26,350 nt of DNA from Paramacrobiotus richtersi (Eukaryota > Tardigrada > Eutardigrada > Parachela > Macrobiotidae): contig JAQGAU010000557.1 of the NCBI GenBank assembly GCA_034698045.1, forward strand, positions 1-26,350. The letters are read 5' to 3'. Position numbers and translations under genes: made by a program. The notes beneath the pieces are model-generated. The model worked only from the letters and a program-made list of their open reading frames with translations, did no database searches and was not told the origin of the DNA. Shown here piece after piece: positions 11,031 through 20,263 of the stretch. The first letter of the stretch is position 1. Each line of letters starts with the position of its first letter.

Positions 11031-11799
11031 CTCGGGGCCAGGGAGGTCACGACTCTTTGCCACTCGACCTTCCGTTTTGCGACAGTCGAAGATGGCGACA
11101 CACCTTCTCCAAAGATGTTCCCTGCTCGTGACGGGCTGGCACTGGTGACTCCCAGTGGTATGACCCCACGTGATCCTATAGCGGACACGGTGAGGCAGAT
11201 GCACCGACTTAGACGCCCCGTATTAGGGCAGACGCAAACCGCACCCAACCTGTTTCCGCTGGCGGAAGCAGTGGGTGAATCGATTAGAGAGACAGACAGG
11301 AGGCTCCGAACGTTTGCAGGCCCTCGCGATTCGGAACCACTGCGACGCAGTTTTGATTCCGGTGCAAACACGCAAACCCCAAGCTTGAGGCCAGTCGAGA
11401 CAGTACAGGAAAGTGTTTCTTGGGGAGAAGGAACAAAGAATAATAATATTGAGATAGACGATTCCGAAACTTTGTTTGACAATTATAATGTACTTAACTT
11501 GTTCGATAACCTTGACATGGACGATCGCAGTGACGTATACCTTCACAGTACAGCAGAGACTGCGACAGAAGCGGTCTCATTTTATGAAATAATTCCGAAA
11601 TCTCTTAAGCTCCCAGTTAGCGCCGAAGAATTAATTCCCCACGAACTTTTCTTTCCTTTCTCACAGGAAGTACTCAGTAGAGACGTTGACTTTGTAAAGC
11701 TTAATTTCGGCTCAGATCTTTCAAAACAATATTGTGATGACTTCAGTTCTTCGCTTAACGAATTTATCGACATTTCCCCAACCGATAACCAACAACTGG
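11031..11799 (+). pseudogene. Unassigned spacer between protease and reverse transcriptase
   Basis: This is part of the longest uninterrupted frame in the element (10932-12014, frame 3). It encodes about 250 residues rich in Arg, Thr and Pro, then acidic and Asn/Asp-rich (IEIDDSETLFDN, DNLDMDDRSD). No motif was recognised. It lies in frame with both the end of the protease and the start of the reverse transcriptase. Confidence 0.5.
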
Positions 11800-12245
11800 G
11801 TACGTGCACAGTAGCAAGGCAAAGCATTCATTTACGACATGACGCTGAGCCAATTATCGAACCTCTGAGACGATTCGCTGAGTGGCAAAAAGATGAAATT
11901 GCGAAACAAATAACTGTCATGCTGATCAAGGGTGTTTTTACGCCATGCGAAATCTCTGACAGGTGCGCCAATGTCGTGCTCTATAACAAACGTGATAGTA
12001 CCCTCCGCTTCTGAGTTTCTTATAACGACACGCTGTTCGATCCGTACCCCCTTCCCCGAATTGATGATTGTCTCGATTCACTCAAAGGAAGTAAGTTTTT
12101 CACTTCGTTAGACCTCGCCAGTGGTTACTGGCGAATTCCGATGTCGCCCAACTCGAAGGCCTGGACCTGTTTCCGAACGCCTTAGGTCACCTTTTAATTC
12201 GAGGTGATGCCTTTGGCCCCCCCGAGCGTGATGTTAACACAAATT
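11800..12245 (+). pseudogene. pol: Ty3/gypsy reverse transcriptase, N-terminal half only
   Basis: Frame 3 shows IIEPLRRFAEWQKDEIAKQI, MLIKGVFTPCEIS, ANVVLYNKRDSTLRF, then after a TGA at 12012-12014 DPYPLPRIDDCLDSLKGSKFF and SLDLASGYWRIPM, which holds the first catalytic Asp. After a TAG and TAA near 12180-12195 it shows FEVMPLAPPSVM, the counterpart of the usual FEVMPFGLxNAPxxF. The YxDD palm motif, thumb, RNase H and integrase are absent, so an internal deletion lies at about 12245. The block order is that of gypsy rather than BEL/Pao or copia elements. Confidence 0.85.
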
Positions 12246-12671
12246 AGGGACTTACTGGAATGCCCTGAAGGCCACAGGTATCACAGCGACTGTACCCTTC
12301 CGTCTGAACCGGGCCCGAAGTGCCCCCGCTGTGCGTTTCTGCACCCTCAACCGGCTACCCCGCGCGCCTGTAGACCCTATCCGGATTCCCCAAGGGAGTC
12401 CGACCGCTTGTCAGAAGCTGAAGACGCGAGCCCGATTAGCTCCCACATAGTGGTCGGCCAACCCTCGAAGAGTGGCGCAACGGACCCCGTTACCGAACCA
12501 TTGACCGATGATGAAGACCAACCCATCCTGCCAGCAATTGCAACCCTGGCCGATCGACCTGCAGTCCTCAAGCGGAAGTTACCCCTGTTGGCAGCGTTCT
12601 CCCTCACGTTTTTAGCTACCCTATCATATTGTCCTACGGCGTCCTATCGCAAACGTAATCTTATGCGATGA
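12246..12671 (+). pseudogene. Cysteine/histidine-rich segment, acidic linker and hydrophobic segment, fused in frame after the reverse transcriptase fragment
   Basis: The same frame 3 continues with a C-x3-H-x2-H-x2-C-x9-C-x2-C cluster (CPEGHRYHSDC...KCPRC, about 12257-12330). This spacing resembles the second half of a RING-H2 finger. A Pro/Asp/Glu-rich linker of about 80 residues follows, then KLPLLAAFSLTFLATLSYC (about 12573-12630), a plausible signal peptide or signal anchor for the envelope precursor. The frame ends at TGA 12669-12671. The Cys/His cluster could also be part of an integrase- or envelope-associated zinc finger; I cannot decide from sequence alone. Confidence 0.4.
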
Positions 12672-14591
12672 TCTTCGATGATCTTTGCCGGCATCGCCGA
12701 CTTAACCCAGCTACTCCGCTGCGAGACCAACGGACTCCTTTATTCCGCTAAAACCGTTAAATATGCAGCCTATGACAGCGCAACATATCACATTAATTTG
12801 CTGGACACGTCTGCCGGGCAATGTCCAAGGCAACCACCCAAGAAAGTTTCTTCTTTGGAGGCTACAACGTTCAGACTATCGAACTCCACACTCCCGTAGC
12901 TGCCCAGCAATGTTGCCAAACGGTTGAAACGAAGAACTGTTTTGCTCAAAAAATAAAGAAGAACGGACGCGTCTAGATTTTCGATGGTCTACCTATTGCG
13001 AAACGTCGTTCGTACCAGACCCGTTCAGCCACCGTCATCAGATGTCTCTTTGAATCCGTGTCCCTGGAAACTGCATATAACAGGTGTACCGTCACAAGTT
13101 TCACCGGAGAGTACCGACAGACAGAACAACTGGCTATAGCGAACTCTCTCGTGAAACGTACGTCTGGGAAGATGTTACAGCGTCAAGCTCTTGCAAATAC
13201 GTCAACGTCCTTTCAAGATATGGTACCCTACACATCTACCGCAGCGGAGCCCATCATATTCAGGACGCTAGCAGTCAGACTGCCTACTACTTTCATGGAA
13301 CCCCCGCGAAGCTTCGCAACACGTCTCAGCAAGTGTACCCCGTCAAAGGACATCCAACCATGCTTATTTCTCCTGCGTACGCCGCACCCAATGAGACAGA
13401 ATCATGCAAATTTATCCCAGTAATGGATAACCACAAAAACGAATCTGTCGTTCCTGCCCGAAGAAACTTCCAGGATTATCGGGGCGCACTTACAATACGT
13501 CGAAGATTACTTTTCCTTGATGGAACTCGACCCCGTGCGCCATCTTCAACACCTCCAGTGTGCTGTCGACAAACATAAACTTCATTTGGTGGACCTTTTA
13601 AGCTGAACTTTCCCCCTTGAAGTGGGCAAAGCCCTCAAATACCCCCTCTGCTACGCTACTATCGTTCATTTGGGCTATGCAGCCGTGTACAGCTACACTC
13701 CGCGCCATGGAGGTATTTGATCCCGCGAAACAGCCTGCGGCTCACAACCATTAATCCAACACAAGCTGCGAGGCATCACTGTGGATTACACAATTGACCT
13801 AGACGGTCTGGGTCCACAGCCGTTATCCGCGTGCCTCCACCGTACCGACATCATCAACGTCCACGGAAGTCTGTACCGTTGGATCAAGAACCGATGGACA
13901 CCAATCGCGGCCATTAACTATCCAATCGCACACCAGTTTCAACACTCTGTGGATCTCTTGACGGACGATAGCGATAAACTGCTCGCTGGGCGGTTCACCT
14001 TGCACAACCTCCGCATCCTCAACCTCACGGCTGAACTCACATGGCTGATGATCGGTCGAGGCATGAGCAACTTGACTGACCTCCTGAACCCGGACTTCGT
14101 AAAAACTACCGCAAAAACTGTCGATTTCCTCTACTCTTTCCATATTGGTTTGACTACGGTAATCGTCTTTTTGGTCTTTATTCTAATGATCAGGTACTGC
14201 GCGTGCCTGGTCGCGTTTCTTTCCTTTCTTATAGGGTGTTGCCGCTGTGCATCAGACGAGTGCGAGGTACTCTGCTACCGAGCGTGGAACAGAACGTCCC
14301 GATCTGTGAGGACAACCCGAGCCTGACACAAGAGGATCGTCCGCCGCGACTGGACCAGCCTTCGTTGGACTATATTCCCGCGGTGCCTCCTTTGCCGGAA
14401 CGAAACGCCACCAGAAGCCGACTCCAAATACGCCACATACGAAGCGACCCGAACCACGCGTGGAATTCAGCTCTGCAATCCTGGATGAACGACGCCGCCT
14501 CCACCCGATGCTCTACCAGGGCGATACAGATACGATCACGATCTACTGTACTTGTCCTGTAACGGGAGCTGCAACCTGTCTAAAACCTTAA
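12672..14591 (+). pseudogene. env: Envelope-like membrane glycoprotein, heavily frameshifted
   Basis: Coding switches through all three frames: 12678-12899 (frame 3), 13058-13150 (frame 2), 13150-13480 (frame 1), about 13478-13600 (frame 2), 13781-14326 (frame 2) and a tail ending TAA 14589-14591 (frame 3). Features of a surface glycoprotein include scattered Cys, potential N-glycosylation sites (NLT, NST, NES) and a long hydrophobic anchor at about 14135-14245 (TVIVFLVFILMI, then LVAFLSFLIGCC). A Cys-rich juxtamembrane stretch and a cytoplasmic tail follow. Position after pol fits env. I could not assign it to a viral glycoprotein class; a chuvirus-like or errantivirus-like origin is only a guess. 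It is plainly non-functional. Confidence 0.6.
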
Positions 14592-14802
14592 AATTCTCTT
14601 AAAATTATATTACAACAAATCCCTAACTAAAAAAGAACAAAACTCTGAAACCTCTTGAAAATTTGAAAAATTCTTAAAATCCAGAAATTTCCGTATTTCA
14701 TTTTTCTCTTTTCATGCTTAGTTACTTATTAATTTGTAACCGCTTTGTAATTCTCCTATTGATTTTGTAAATATTGAGAAACTTTATTTTGGGTCCTCAA
14801 AC

Positions 14803-14872
14803 TCCGCGAACCCGCACCCCACGTTCACGCTCCCCGCGAACCCCTCCCCGCAAACCCGCTCCCCGCGACCCA
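14803..14872. repeat. C-rich short tandem repeat (CCCCGCGAACCC type)
   Basis: Four to five imperfect copies of CTCCCCGCGAACCCG alternate in about 70 bases, in strong contrast with the AT-rich sequence on both sides. Confidence 0.6.
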
Positions 14873-15298
14873 GCTAGCAATTCAGTGTTCGTTTTTATTT
14901 TGTGTCTGATATGTTGAGTACATCGCTTACAACCCGCAAACACTCGTCCTAGCTCTTGCCGCTTTTACTCGAGCTTCTGTACTCAGATCAATTGGTTCAG
15001 TCACATTCCTTTCTAATTCACGCCGAGTTTCCCGCTTACCTAGGAGCGCGCGCCGCGTGTTGTGTGCTTAATTAAATGCAACCGCTTTCGACGATCTGAG
15101 TATTGATTATCGCTCAATTTTGCGCACAGTCATTCTCTCTACCCTGCTTACGTGATGCAGTGATGAGTTTGCATTCTCAGGTGTAACTTCTTGATAGCGA
15201 CCCGCGCTACTTCCGTAGAAAAAGGAGGAAAAGAAGCAGCGTATTCAATCAGCTGCGTCCGCTAAAAGAACTAAACGACCTGAAGCGATACCAACGTG

Positions 15299-15342
15299 AA
15301 AAAAAAATAATGAAAACAATAATAATAATAAAGATAGCAACG
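15299..15342. repeat. A-run and (AAT)n microsatellite
   Basis: A nine-base A run is followed by TAATGAAAAC and four to five AAT units. Confidence 0.75.
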
Positions 15343-15601
15343 AGAAGCACGGGATTTTAATCTATCGAGTTATCGGAAAACAAAAATTAATGACGAAAGA
15401 ATCTACGAGCTGTCATGTTAAGAAAAAGAAATTTCGTCAGTAAACTGCGCGCTCTCACATTTTCGAGGTCGACTCCGAACTTTCTTGAACAACTTGTCGA
15501 ACTTTGAATTGGAGACGCCAGGTCGCATGATCTCCCTGTACGGCATTCGAACGCTCTGCTACGAAGTTCAGAATGGTGTTTGCATACTCATCTGGTCAAC
15601 T

Positions 15602-15658
15602 CACGAAGTAAAACTGTTTTACTGTTTTACGTGAAGTAAAACAGTCACGAAGTAAAAC
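15602..15658. repeat. Nested palindromes built from CACGAAGTAAAAC
   Basis: CACGAAGTAAAAC occurs at 15602-15614 and 15646-15658, with a variant (CGTGAAGTAAAAC) between them. ACTGTTTTAC (15621-15630) and GTAAAACAGT (15636-15645) form a perfect 10 bp inverted repeat with a 5 base loop. GTAAAACTGTTTTAC (15608-15622) is a second palindrome overlapping it. Confidence 0.75.
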
Positions 15659-16000
15659 TCACGAAATAATGTATTAAATTAACGCCGTATTTTAATCATT
15701 TCATTTCCTTCATATTCGTTTATTATTTTGGTAACATGCGAAACCATGTTTTACTTTCATAATCAGTTATTTCATCCGACTGTTACCCAAAAAACAGATG
15801 AGCAAACGCTAAAATGCGTCTCATCCGAAAAAGGTTATCCGCCTAAGTTTTTCCGCATACTTTTTCCATAGACTAGTATAAACCATATCTTAACCACACG
15901 TTGCGGCTAGGCGGTATTTAACCAGGCAGTTACGTCTGTATGTTAATCTTTTCATTGATCGACTGTGAACAGTCGTCATCTATGGAGAGAAGTGTTAAGG

Positions 16001-16275
16001 GAATTACTAATGCAGTACTATGCACCCTCTTCCTGATAATACTTTACGATATGTGATGCGCCCACTGATAATGTTTTGCTAGCTGACTGACAATTTCTCT
16101 GTTAGCATGTTCCGATCACTTTTAACTTTCTGTCCTACCGGCTTGTCCACATTTACTTTCCGCCTATTTACCATTAAAGCTACATGTACCGTACAACACG
16201 TGTATTTGCTACCGGCCGCGATCAGTGACCTTCCGGTCGTTTACATATTTATTGCTCCACCAGCAGAACATCTGT
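16001..16275 (+). repeat. Interspersed repeat, copy 2
   Basis: This is colinear with copy 1 (7467-7745), from GAATTACTAATGC to AACATCTGT, in the same orientation with point differences. Its 3' end abuts the Tc1/mariner-like fragment, where homology to the other copies stops. Confidence 0.85.
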
Positions 16276-16855
16276 GGCAGAATCCAACATACGACTCGCT
16301 CCCGAGACACTTCCCTTTCGCAGTTTTTGGTGGACAGCTTTCGCTAAACGCTGTTTTGCGGTGATAGGCTTCTTCGGCATCCGAGGCTTGAAGGAAAGAA
16401 CTACAGCTGTTCTTGTTTGACCATCTTTGACAGACTGAGCCAGCGATAAGTTCCTCAAATTTTTCGGCTGTTAGTCAGGAATCGTTAGATGAAAATACCC
16501 GAATGTAAACAGCTTTTCCCACGGATGAAAATCATTCTTCGCTAAAACTGTAGAGATGCACCGATTAAACGATGTGGCAACAGCATGTACAGCGTTGCCG
16601 GGAACGAAATCGAGAAGCGGAATCCGGGCTCGGTATTGCGCATATCCTGGGTGAGACTTCGAGAGCGATCCTCAGCAGCACCTGGCAGCAGTACATGGTC
16701 GGGATGAGAGAATGGTTGAGGAGCGTGTTGTGGCGCTGCGAGCTCCCTTGAGGACGAGCAAGCTGCTGTATGTCTGCCAATTCCAATCCGTGTGAAACAA
16801 GTTCCGCAATGCGGGCAGGTCTGATAGCGAGGATGAGTGACCGTTTCCCCTTCAA
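16249..16855 (-). pseudogene. Tc1/mariner-type transposase, DNA-binding domain remnant
   Basis: Reading right to left, a first helix-turn-helix-like stretch (PARIAELVSHGLELADIQQL, from about 16825) lies in one frame. After a frame change there is LSLAQSV, TRTAVVLSFKPRMPKKPITAKQRLAKA (16458 to about 16330). This resembles the second DNA-binding helix and the KK..LT..QR..R linker that precedes the DDE domain in IS630/Tc1/mariner transposases. The catalytic domain is missing because interspersed repeat copy 2 begins where it should start. The assignment rests on motif spacing and is uncertain. Confidence 0.4.
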
Positions 16856-18180
16856 TGCCTAGAAAAACTGTAGCACGCAGATGGCTAACTGGGTCCTCGA
16901 ATAAAAGGAACTTACGGGATTGTAGAATCCCTTGCGCACGATGCCAAAAGTAAGAGCTTGCGCCGGGAGCAGCATTTGCATGACTGAAAGGATCTCAGGT
17001 TGCTACCCTTCGACCACCCTCCACGGAAATTCCATTTTCAGGGCAAACCAGACAATTAATTAACAAACAGATGCATATATCTAGCACGAGGTTTTTTTTC
17101 TAATAATCCTACTCCGAATGACGCAGGTACACAAACCATTTCCCGTTGCTAGTTACATATGATTTTTTTAATCATCAGTTAACATAGCTAGTTTTCTCAA
17201 AAATAGTCCGTCTGTTTGCTGATCCCTTTTTTTGCTATCCGACTTTTTGTTAGCGTGTTTTGTAACGTATTTAACATTACTTTTTGATTTACGGTCGCTT
17301 GGCTAGCGACTTTTTTTGCTAGACCGGTTTGTTTATTTTTATTGCATACCGTCCGTTTGTTGACAGCAAGGATTTCTGTTTGAATCGGTTTGGTTTATAT
17401 TTGACAAACAGCCTAAAAAAGACATTGCTCGCCTAATCACGATGATAAATCAATATCGTGACTGCAACTGCTTTTTTTGAACTGCTAAAGAGAAAGACGT
17501 TTGCCATGATAATTAAAAGAAGCTGTAGAATGTTTCGCAAATACAACGTGATCTCTGGCTGAATACGAATGGACAGGGAAAATACCAAAAAATCCATTTA
17601 AAAGGACGTCCGGAATTGCGGATCAAACTCTTTCCACAAAATTATCCTCGTCCAAACGCAGATGATTCTGATACATGCATGTTGTCTTTAATTCTGAAAG
17701 CGGCGTTTATCTGGAGTGCGGTGAAATCATTTTAACGGCCGGAAACAGACTGACAACCGGTTGAGAATATCCGGCTGCATGTTTCCAAACCTGTTCAACT
17801 AAATTCTATCGCATTCACTACCTAACCTTCTAACACTCGAACATATTCGCTAAACATTTTTAGCTGCCTGCATTAAACCAATGAATCTCGAACTAAGACA
17901 TTTTGTACTGTAATCTTTGCGCCAAATTACTACAAATACAAAATTCGTTTTTGTGGAATATTTGCAGGTTTTTGTACGCGGAAGTAAGGATACTGGGAAC
18001 ATCTAAAACTAGTGTTTTTACTGTTCTGTCAAATAAATGTACATACTTTTTGGTCGAACTGAAAGATCACGTCTTATCGAACCTTCCACCAGAAATACAA
18101 GGAATTACAGTTTTATTTCTTTCCGGAATTTGGAGCTTCTCTATAAACGCCTACTGGCAATGACATACTAAATCAATCAG
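16856..18180. other. AT-rich stretch without a recognisable gene
   Basis: About 17090-17410 is rich in T runs with a loose recurring GCTAxCCGACTTTTT theme. An 86-codon open frame at 17903-18163 shows no motif, and I do not call it. No RNA gene was recognised. Confidence 0.5.
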
Positions 18181-18187
18181 TATAAAA
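18181..18187 (+). promoter_or_regulatory. TATA box
   Basis: TATAAAA lies 71 bases before the ATG at 18258 of the secreted-protein-like frame, a normal distance for a TATA promoter with a short leader. Confidence 0.45.
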
Positions 18188-18257
18188 CAAGCCATGGTTC
18201 ATGCATTGAATATCAGTATTTGCATCGCATTATTCATATTTACGTGTACGTTTTAAA

Positions 18258-18656
18258 ATGGACTTCGAATTAATGTGTCGTTTGGCCTTTTTGCTACTGA
18301 CTTACGCGTGCGCTTTGATTCCAAGTGATCCAAGAAGTCGAAACCTTTAAGACGTTTGCCGGGCGCAAGTGGGGTCACGCAGAACTGCGGTAATAGATGT
18401 GTCTAACAGCAACAAACGAAGAGATCGCGAAAACAGCCGATTCCGAGAGCAGACAGTTGCTGCGTATGTGACGGTTACTACTCATCGTGCAATTGCCACG
18501 TCAGCTGATCCTGGTACAGCCACGCAGTCCTGCGATGTTACCTGTGATTGGCAATGCGGTCCAGACGGACGCACGTACGTACCCACCTGGCTCTGTATTT
18601 ATTTTATTAATTATTCCCTGGCGAGCAGACACATCTCGTGGCACTTGAGACTCTAA
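18258..18656 (+). pseudogene. Small secreted Cys-containing protein, possibly Kazal-like, with one stop
   Basis: The ATG at 18258 opens a classic signal peptide (charged start, CRLAFLLLTYACA, likely cleavage after the last Ala). A TAA at 18348-18350 interrupts the frame, which then continues open to 18656 in the same frame. The second part holds a basic region and then C-x3-C-x3-CGPDGRTY (about 18529-18577). The CGPDGRTY block is the signature of Kazal protease inhibitors, but the spacing of the preceding Cys is shorter than usual. The sequence after it (VPTWLC) does not fit, so a splice donor at TAC/GTACCC (about 18579) is possible. No second exon was found. This may be a broken inhibitor gene or a chance match. 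Confidence 0.35.
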
Positions 18657-19012
18657 TGAATCTAAAAACACATGCACTGACAATAGTACGTAGGTTACCA
18701 GTCAGGTTTCCGATTCCAACAGGGTGAGAAACAGTTTGACAGAACCCGTTCGACTTTTGTCGTCTACACTCTAGAGCGCTTCGACAATGTCTGCCTTTTT
18801 GACGAGGAAACGGCAGATCTGGCCCATAGCGTTGTACCGGAATGAACAAGGGAAAAATACGGTGCCTCGAGGACAAACCAATCAGAGAAGGGCTCCGCCA
18901 TCCTCGTGTATTTCAATCAATCAGAACAAAGCCCGCCTTTTTTGGAACCTCCTTCTTTGTATTTTCTCTTCTCAGTCAAGGAGCGCAATTCTATACGTGT
19001 TTTGTGCACGCT
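18657..19012. other. No recognisable gene
   Basis: Overlapping frames on both strands (for example 18787-19179 plus, 18607-18876 minus) lack motifs. Confidence 0.45.
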
Positions 19013-19344
19013 GCCTATATGCCGTACGCAACGCTATTGTCAACACGTTTCTGCCTATGCGTAATTCGTGTTTGAACATGTTCAGACATGAGTCTTCTCT
19101 CCGCCAGTGTGTGAGAGATGCTGCATCTATTTTTGTCTTGGATAGCGCAGGTTTTCTAAACACTCTACATAATGCGTAAGTCACGCTGAAACATGTTACT
19201 ATGACATCATGCAGTTGACATATTGTAAAAAGGGAATTCCCGAAACCACAAGAATTTCAGCCAGATGGTAAGCGAGCTAGAACTGTCCTAGTTTTTGGGT
19301 TAAGCCCCTATTTTTTTGGTTTTTTAGACAGAAAAAAACACTTA
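19013..19344 (+). repeat. IAP-flanking repeat, copy A
   Basis: Landmarks in order are CCTATATG, CACGTTTCTGCCTA, GCGTAATTCGTGTTT, GAATTCCCGAAACCAC, AATTTCAGCC and the hairpin GGGTTAAGCCCC (19297-19308) followed by a T-rich run. The same landmarks recur in copies B and C. Copy A carries about 100 extra bases between the TTTCTGCC and GAATTCCCGAAACC blocks. It lies directly 3' of the minus-strand UBA-RING frame. Confidence 0.75.
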
Positions 19345-19785
19345 TTAGCCAAAAAGGATAGGCAGTTTTTCGTCAACAGTTTTTCTACACAAAGGGCGTT
19401 CGTTCAGTTTCTTGGCACAGCGAATACACGCAATTACATGTTCACATGGGTGAAACGTGACAGTACACTGGTTATCAAGGCTCACTTCACACCGTAAGCG
19501 GTCGTCGGTACCCGTTGCTTTCTGCTCCTTGGTCTCATCGTTTGTAATTATGCGATTTACCAGATATTTAATACTCCGGAAGCGCTCGTTATGGGAACGT
19601 GCCTTTCGCGCTTTGAAAGCTTCGAGAATTTTAACCATAGGATGGCCCATGCCAAGAACAATGATAATAGCACTTTCCTCTCTTTCGTCTTCTTGCTCCT
19701 CTTCCGTCTGATGTGGATTGTCCGGACTGCTAATAACTTCAAAATCGTTCATCCACTCCATAACTATTGAAGTTGATAAGCGCAA
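19345..19785 (-). CDS. IAP C-terminal half: UBA plus degenerate RING finger, 146 codons, uninterrupted
   Basis: The frame is intact from ATG 19785 to the stop at 19345. A Glu/Asp-rich segment (about residues 24-37) is followed by a UBA-like domain (VLGMGHPMVKILEAF...FRSIKYLVNRI, about residues 43-80), as found between BIR and RING in animal IAPs. A C-terminal RING matches the IAP spacing (CEVSLDN, TFHPCEHVIAC, RCAKKL, RPLCRK). Two zinc ligands are replaced: the second Cys is Ser and the seventh is Arg, so ubiquitin-ligase activity is doubtful. The BIR is absent, and a TATA-like box lies about 50 bases upstream. The frame sits between repeat copies A and B, next to a Maverick polymerase of the same orientation. 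It may be a decayed half-gene or a separate small protein. Confidence 0.8.
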   Translation of the reverse strand: MRLSTSIVMEWMNDFEVISSPDNPHQTEEEQEDEREESAIIIVLGMGHPMVKILEAFKARKARSHNERFRSIKYLVNRIITNDETKEQKATGTDDRLRCEVSLDNQCTVTFHPCEHVIACIRCAKKLNERPLCRKTVDEKLPILFG

Positions 19786-19830
19786 ACTCCGATTCTTGTA
19801 CAGTTTACAGTTGTTACTTCTTCAGTTCGG

Positions 19831-19840
19831 CTTTATAAAA
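19831..19840 (-). promoter_or_regulatory. TATA-like box before the UBA-RING frame
   Basis: TTTTATAAAG on the minus strand lies 46-55 bases before ATG 19785. No similar box is seen before the BIR frame. Confidence 0.35.
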
Positions 19841-19906
19841 GCGTAGCTTGCTTTATTCACTAAGCTTCAGCTGCTGGGGTCAAGTACCCGTTTATCCTAA
19901 CTACTC

Positions 19907-20190
19907 CTATATGTTGTAGTTCAGTGTTAATGCCTGTTCATTTCTGCCTAATATTATGTACGTTAGTATTTCAAGTTTGAACTTGTTTGATTCAAGTTCA
20001 GGCATGTGTACAGCTTATTATAGCTGGGAATTCTCGAAACCACCACAATTTCAGCCTGATCGTAAGCAAGCTATGACTATCATAGTTTTGGGGTTAAGCC
20101 CCTTTTTTCTGCTTTTTTTCATGAGAACACGAGAGATAAAGCCAAGTCATCCAGCGAATTTAAAATACTTGAAAAGGAGCTCATCTTGAT
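19907..20190 (+). repeat. IAP-flanking repeat, copy B
   Basis: It holds CCTATATG, TTTCTGCCTAATATTA, GAATTCTCGAAACCACCACAA, AAGCAAGCTATGACT, TCATAGTTTT and the hairpin GGGGTTAAGCCCC (20091-20103) followed by a long T run and CATGAGAACACGAGAGAT. It lies between the UBA-RING and BIR frames. Confidence 0.8.
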
Positions 20191-20263
20191 TACCGTTCTA
20201 GAAAGCAATCTTCATTCAACATATTTGGTTGAAGGATGGCAATATGCCCATCATTGCTAGGCT

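Larger units (their letters stand above)
8944..14591 (+). mobile_element. Decayed Ty3/gypsy-like retroelement with an envelope gene
   Basis: In order: gag with a CCHC-like knuckle, Tyr/Gln-rich tail, aspartic protease (DTGSG), unassigned spacer, N-terminal half of a gypsy-type reverse transcriptase, a deletion that removes the YxDD region, RNase H and probably integrase, then an envelope-like glycoprotein ending in a membrane anchor and cytoplasmic tail. Every module carries stops or frame changes. No LTR, primer binding site or polypurine tract was recognised, so the limits given are those of the coding remains. The architecture is that of an errantivirus-like or envelope-bearing gypsy element. 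Confidence 0.8.
14592..16000. other. 3' flank of the retroelement, non-coding
   Basis: AT-rich at 14592-14800, with several short repeats of the type TCTTAAAATT. A C-rich patch, a trinucleotide repeat and a palindrome cluster are listed separately. It may include the 3' LTR, but no second copy was found by eye at the 5' side. There is no open frame of note. Confidence 0.5.

Noticed and set aside
10997..11482. Minus-strand frame of 161 codons
   Set aside because: It is antisense to the open pol spacer and its composition mirrors the plus frame.
8560..15300. LTR pair around the gypsy-like element
   Set aside because: I compared the flanks by eye and found no convincing direct repeat; a self-alignment would decide it.
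17903..18163. Plus-strand frame of 86 codons
   Set aside because: It has no motif, conserved neighbour or promoter; the TATA box lies after it.
18787..19179. Plus-strand frame of 130 codons
   Set aside because: It overlaps frames on the other strand, runs into repeat copy A and has no recognisable domain.
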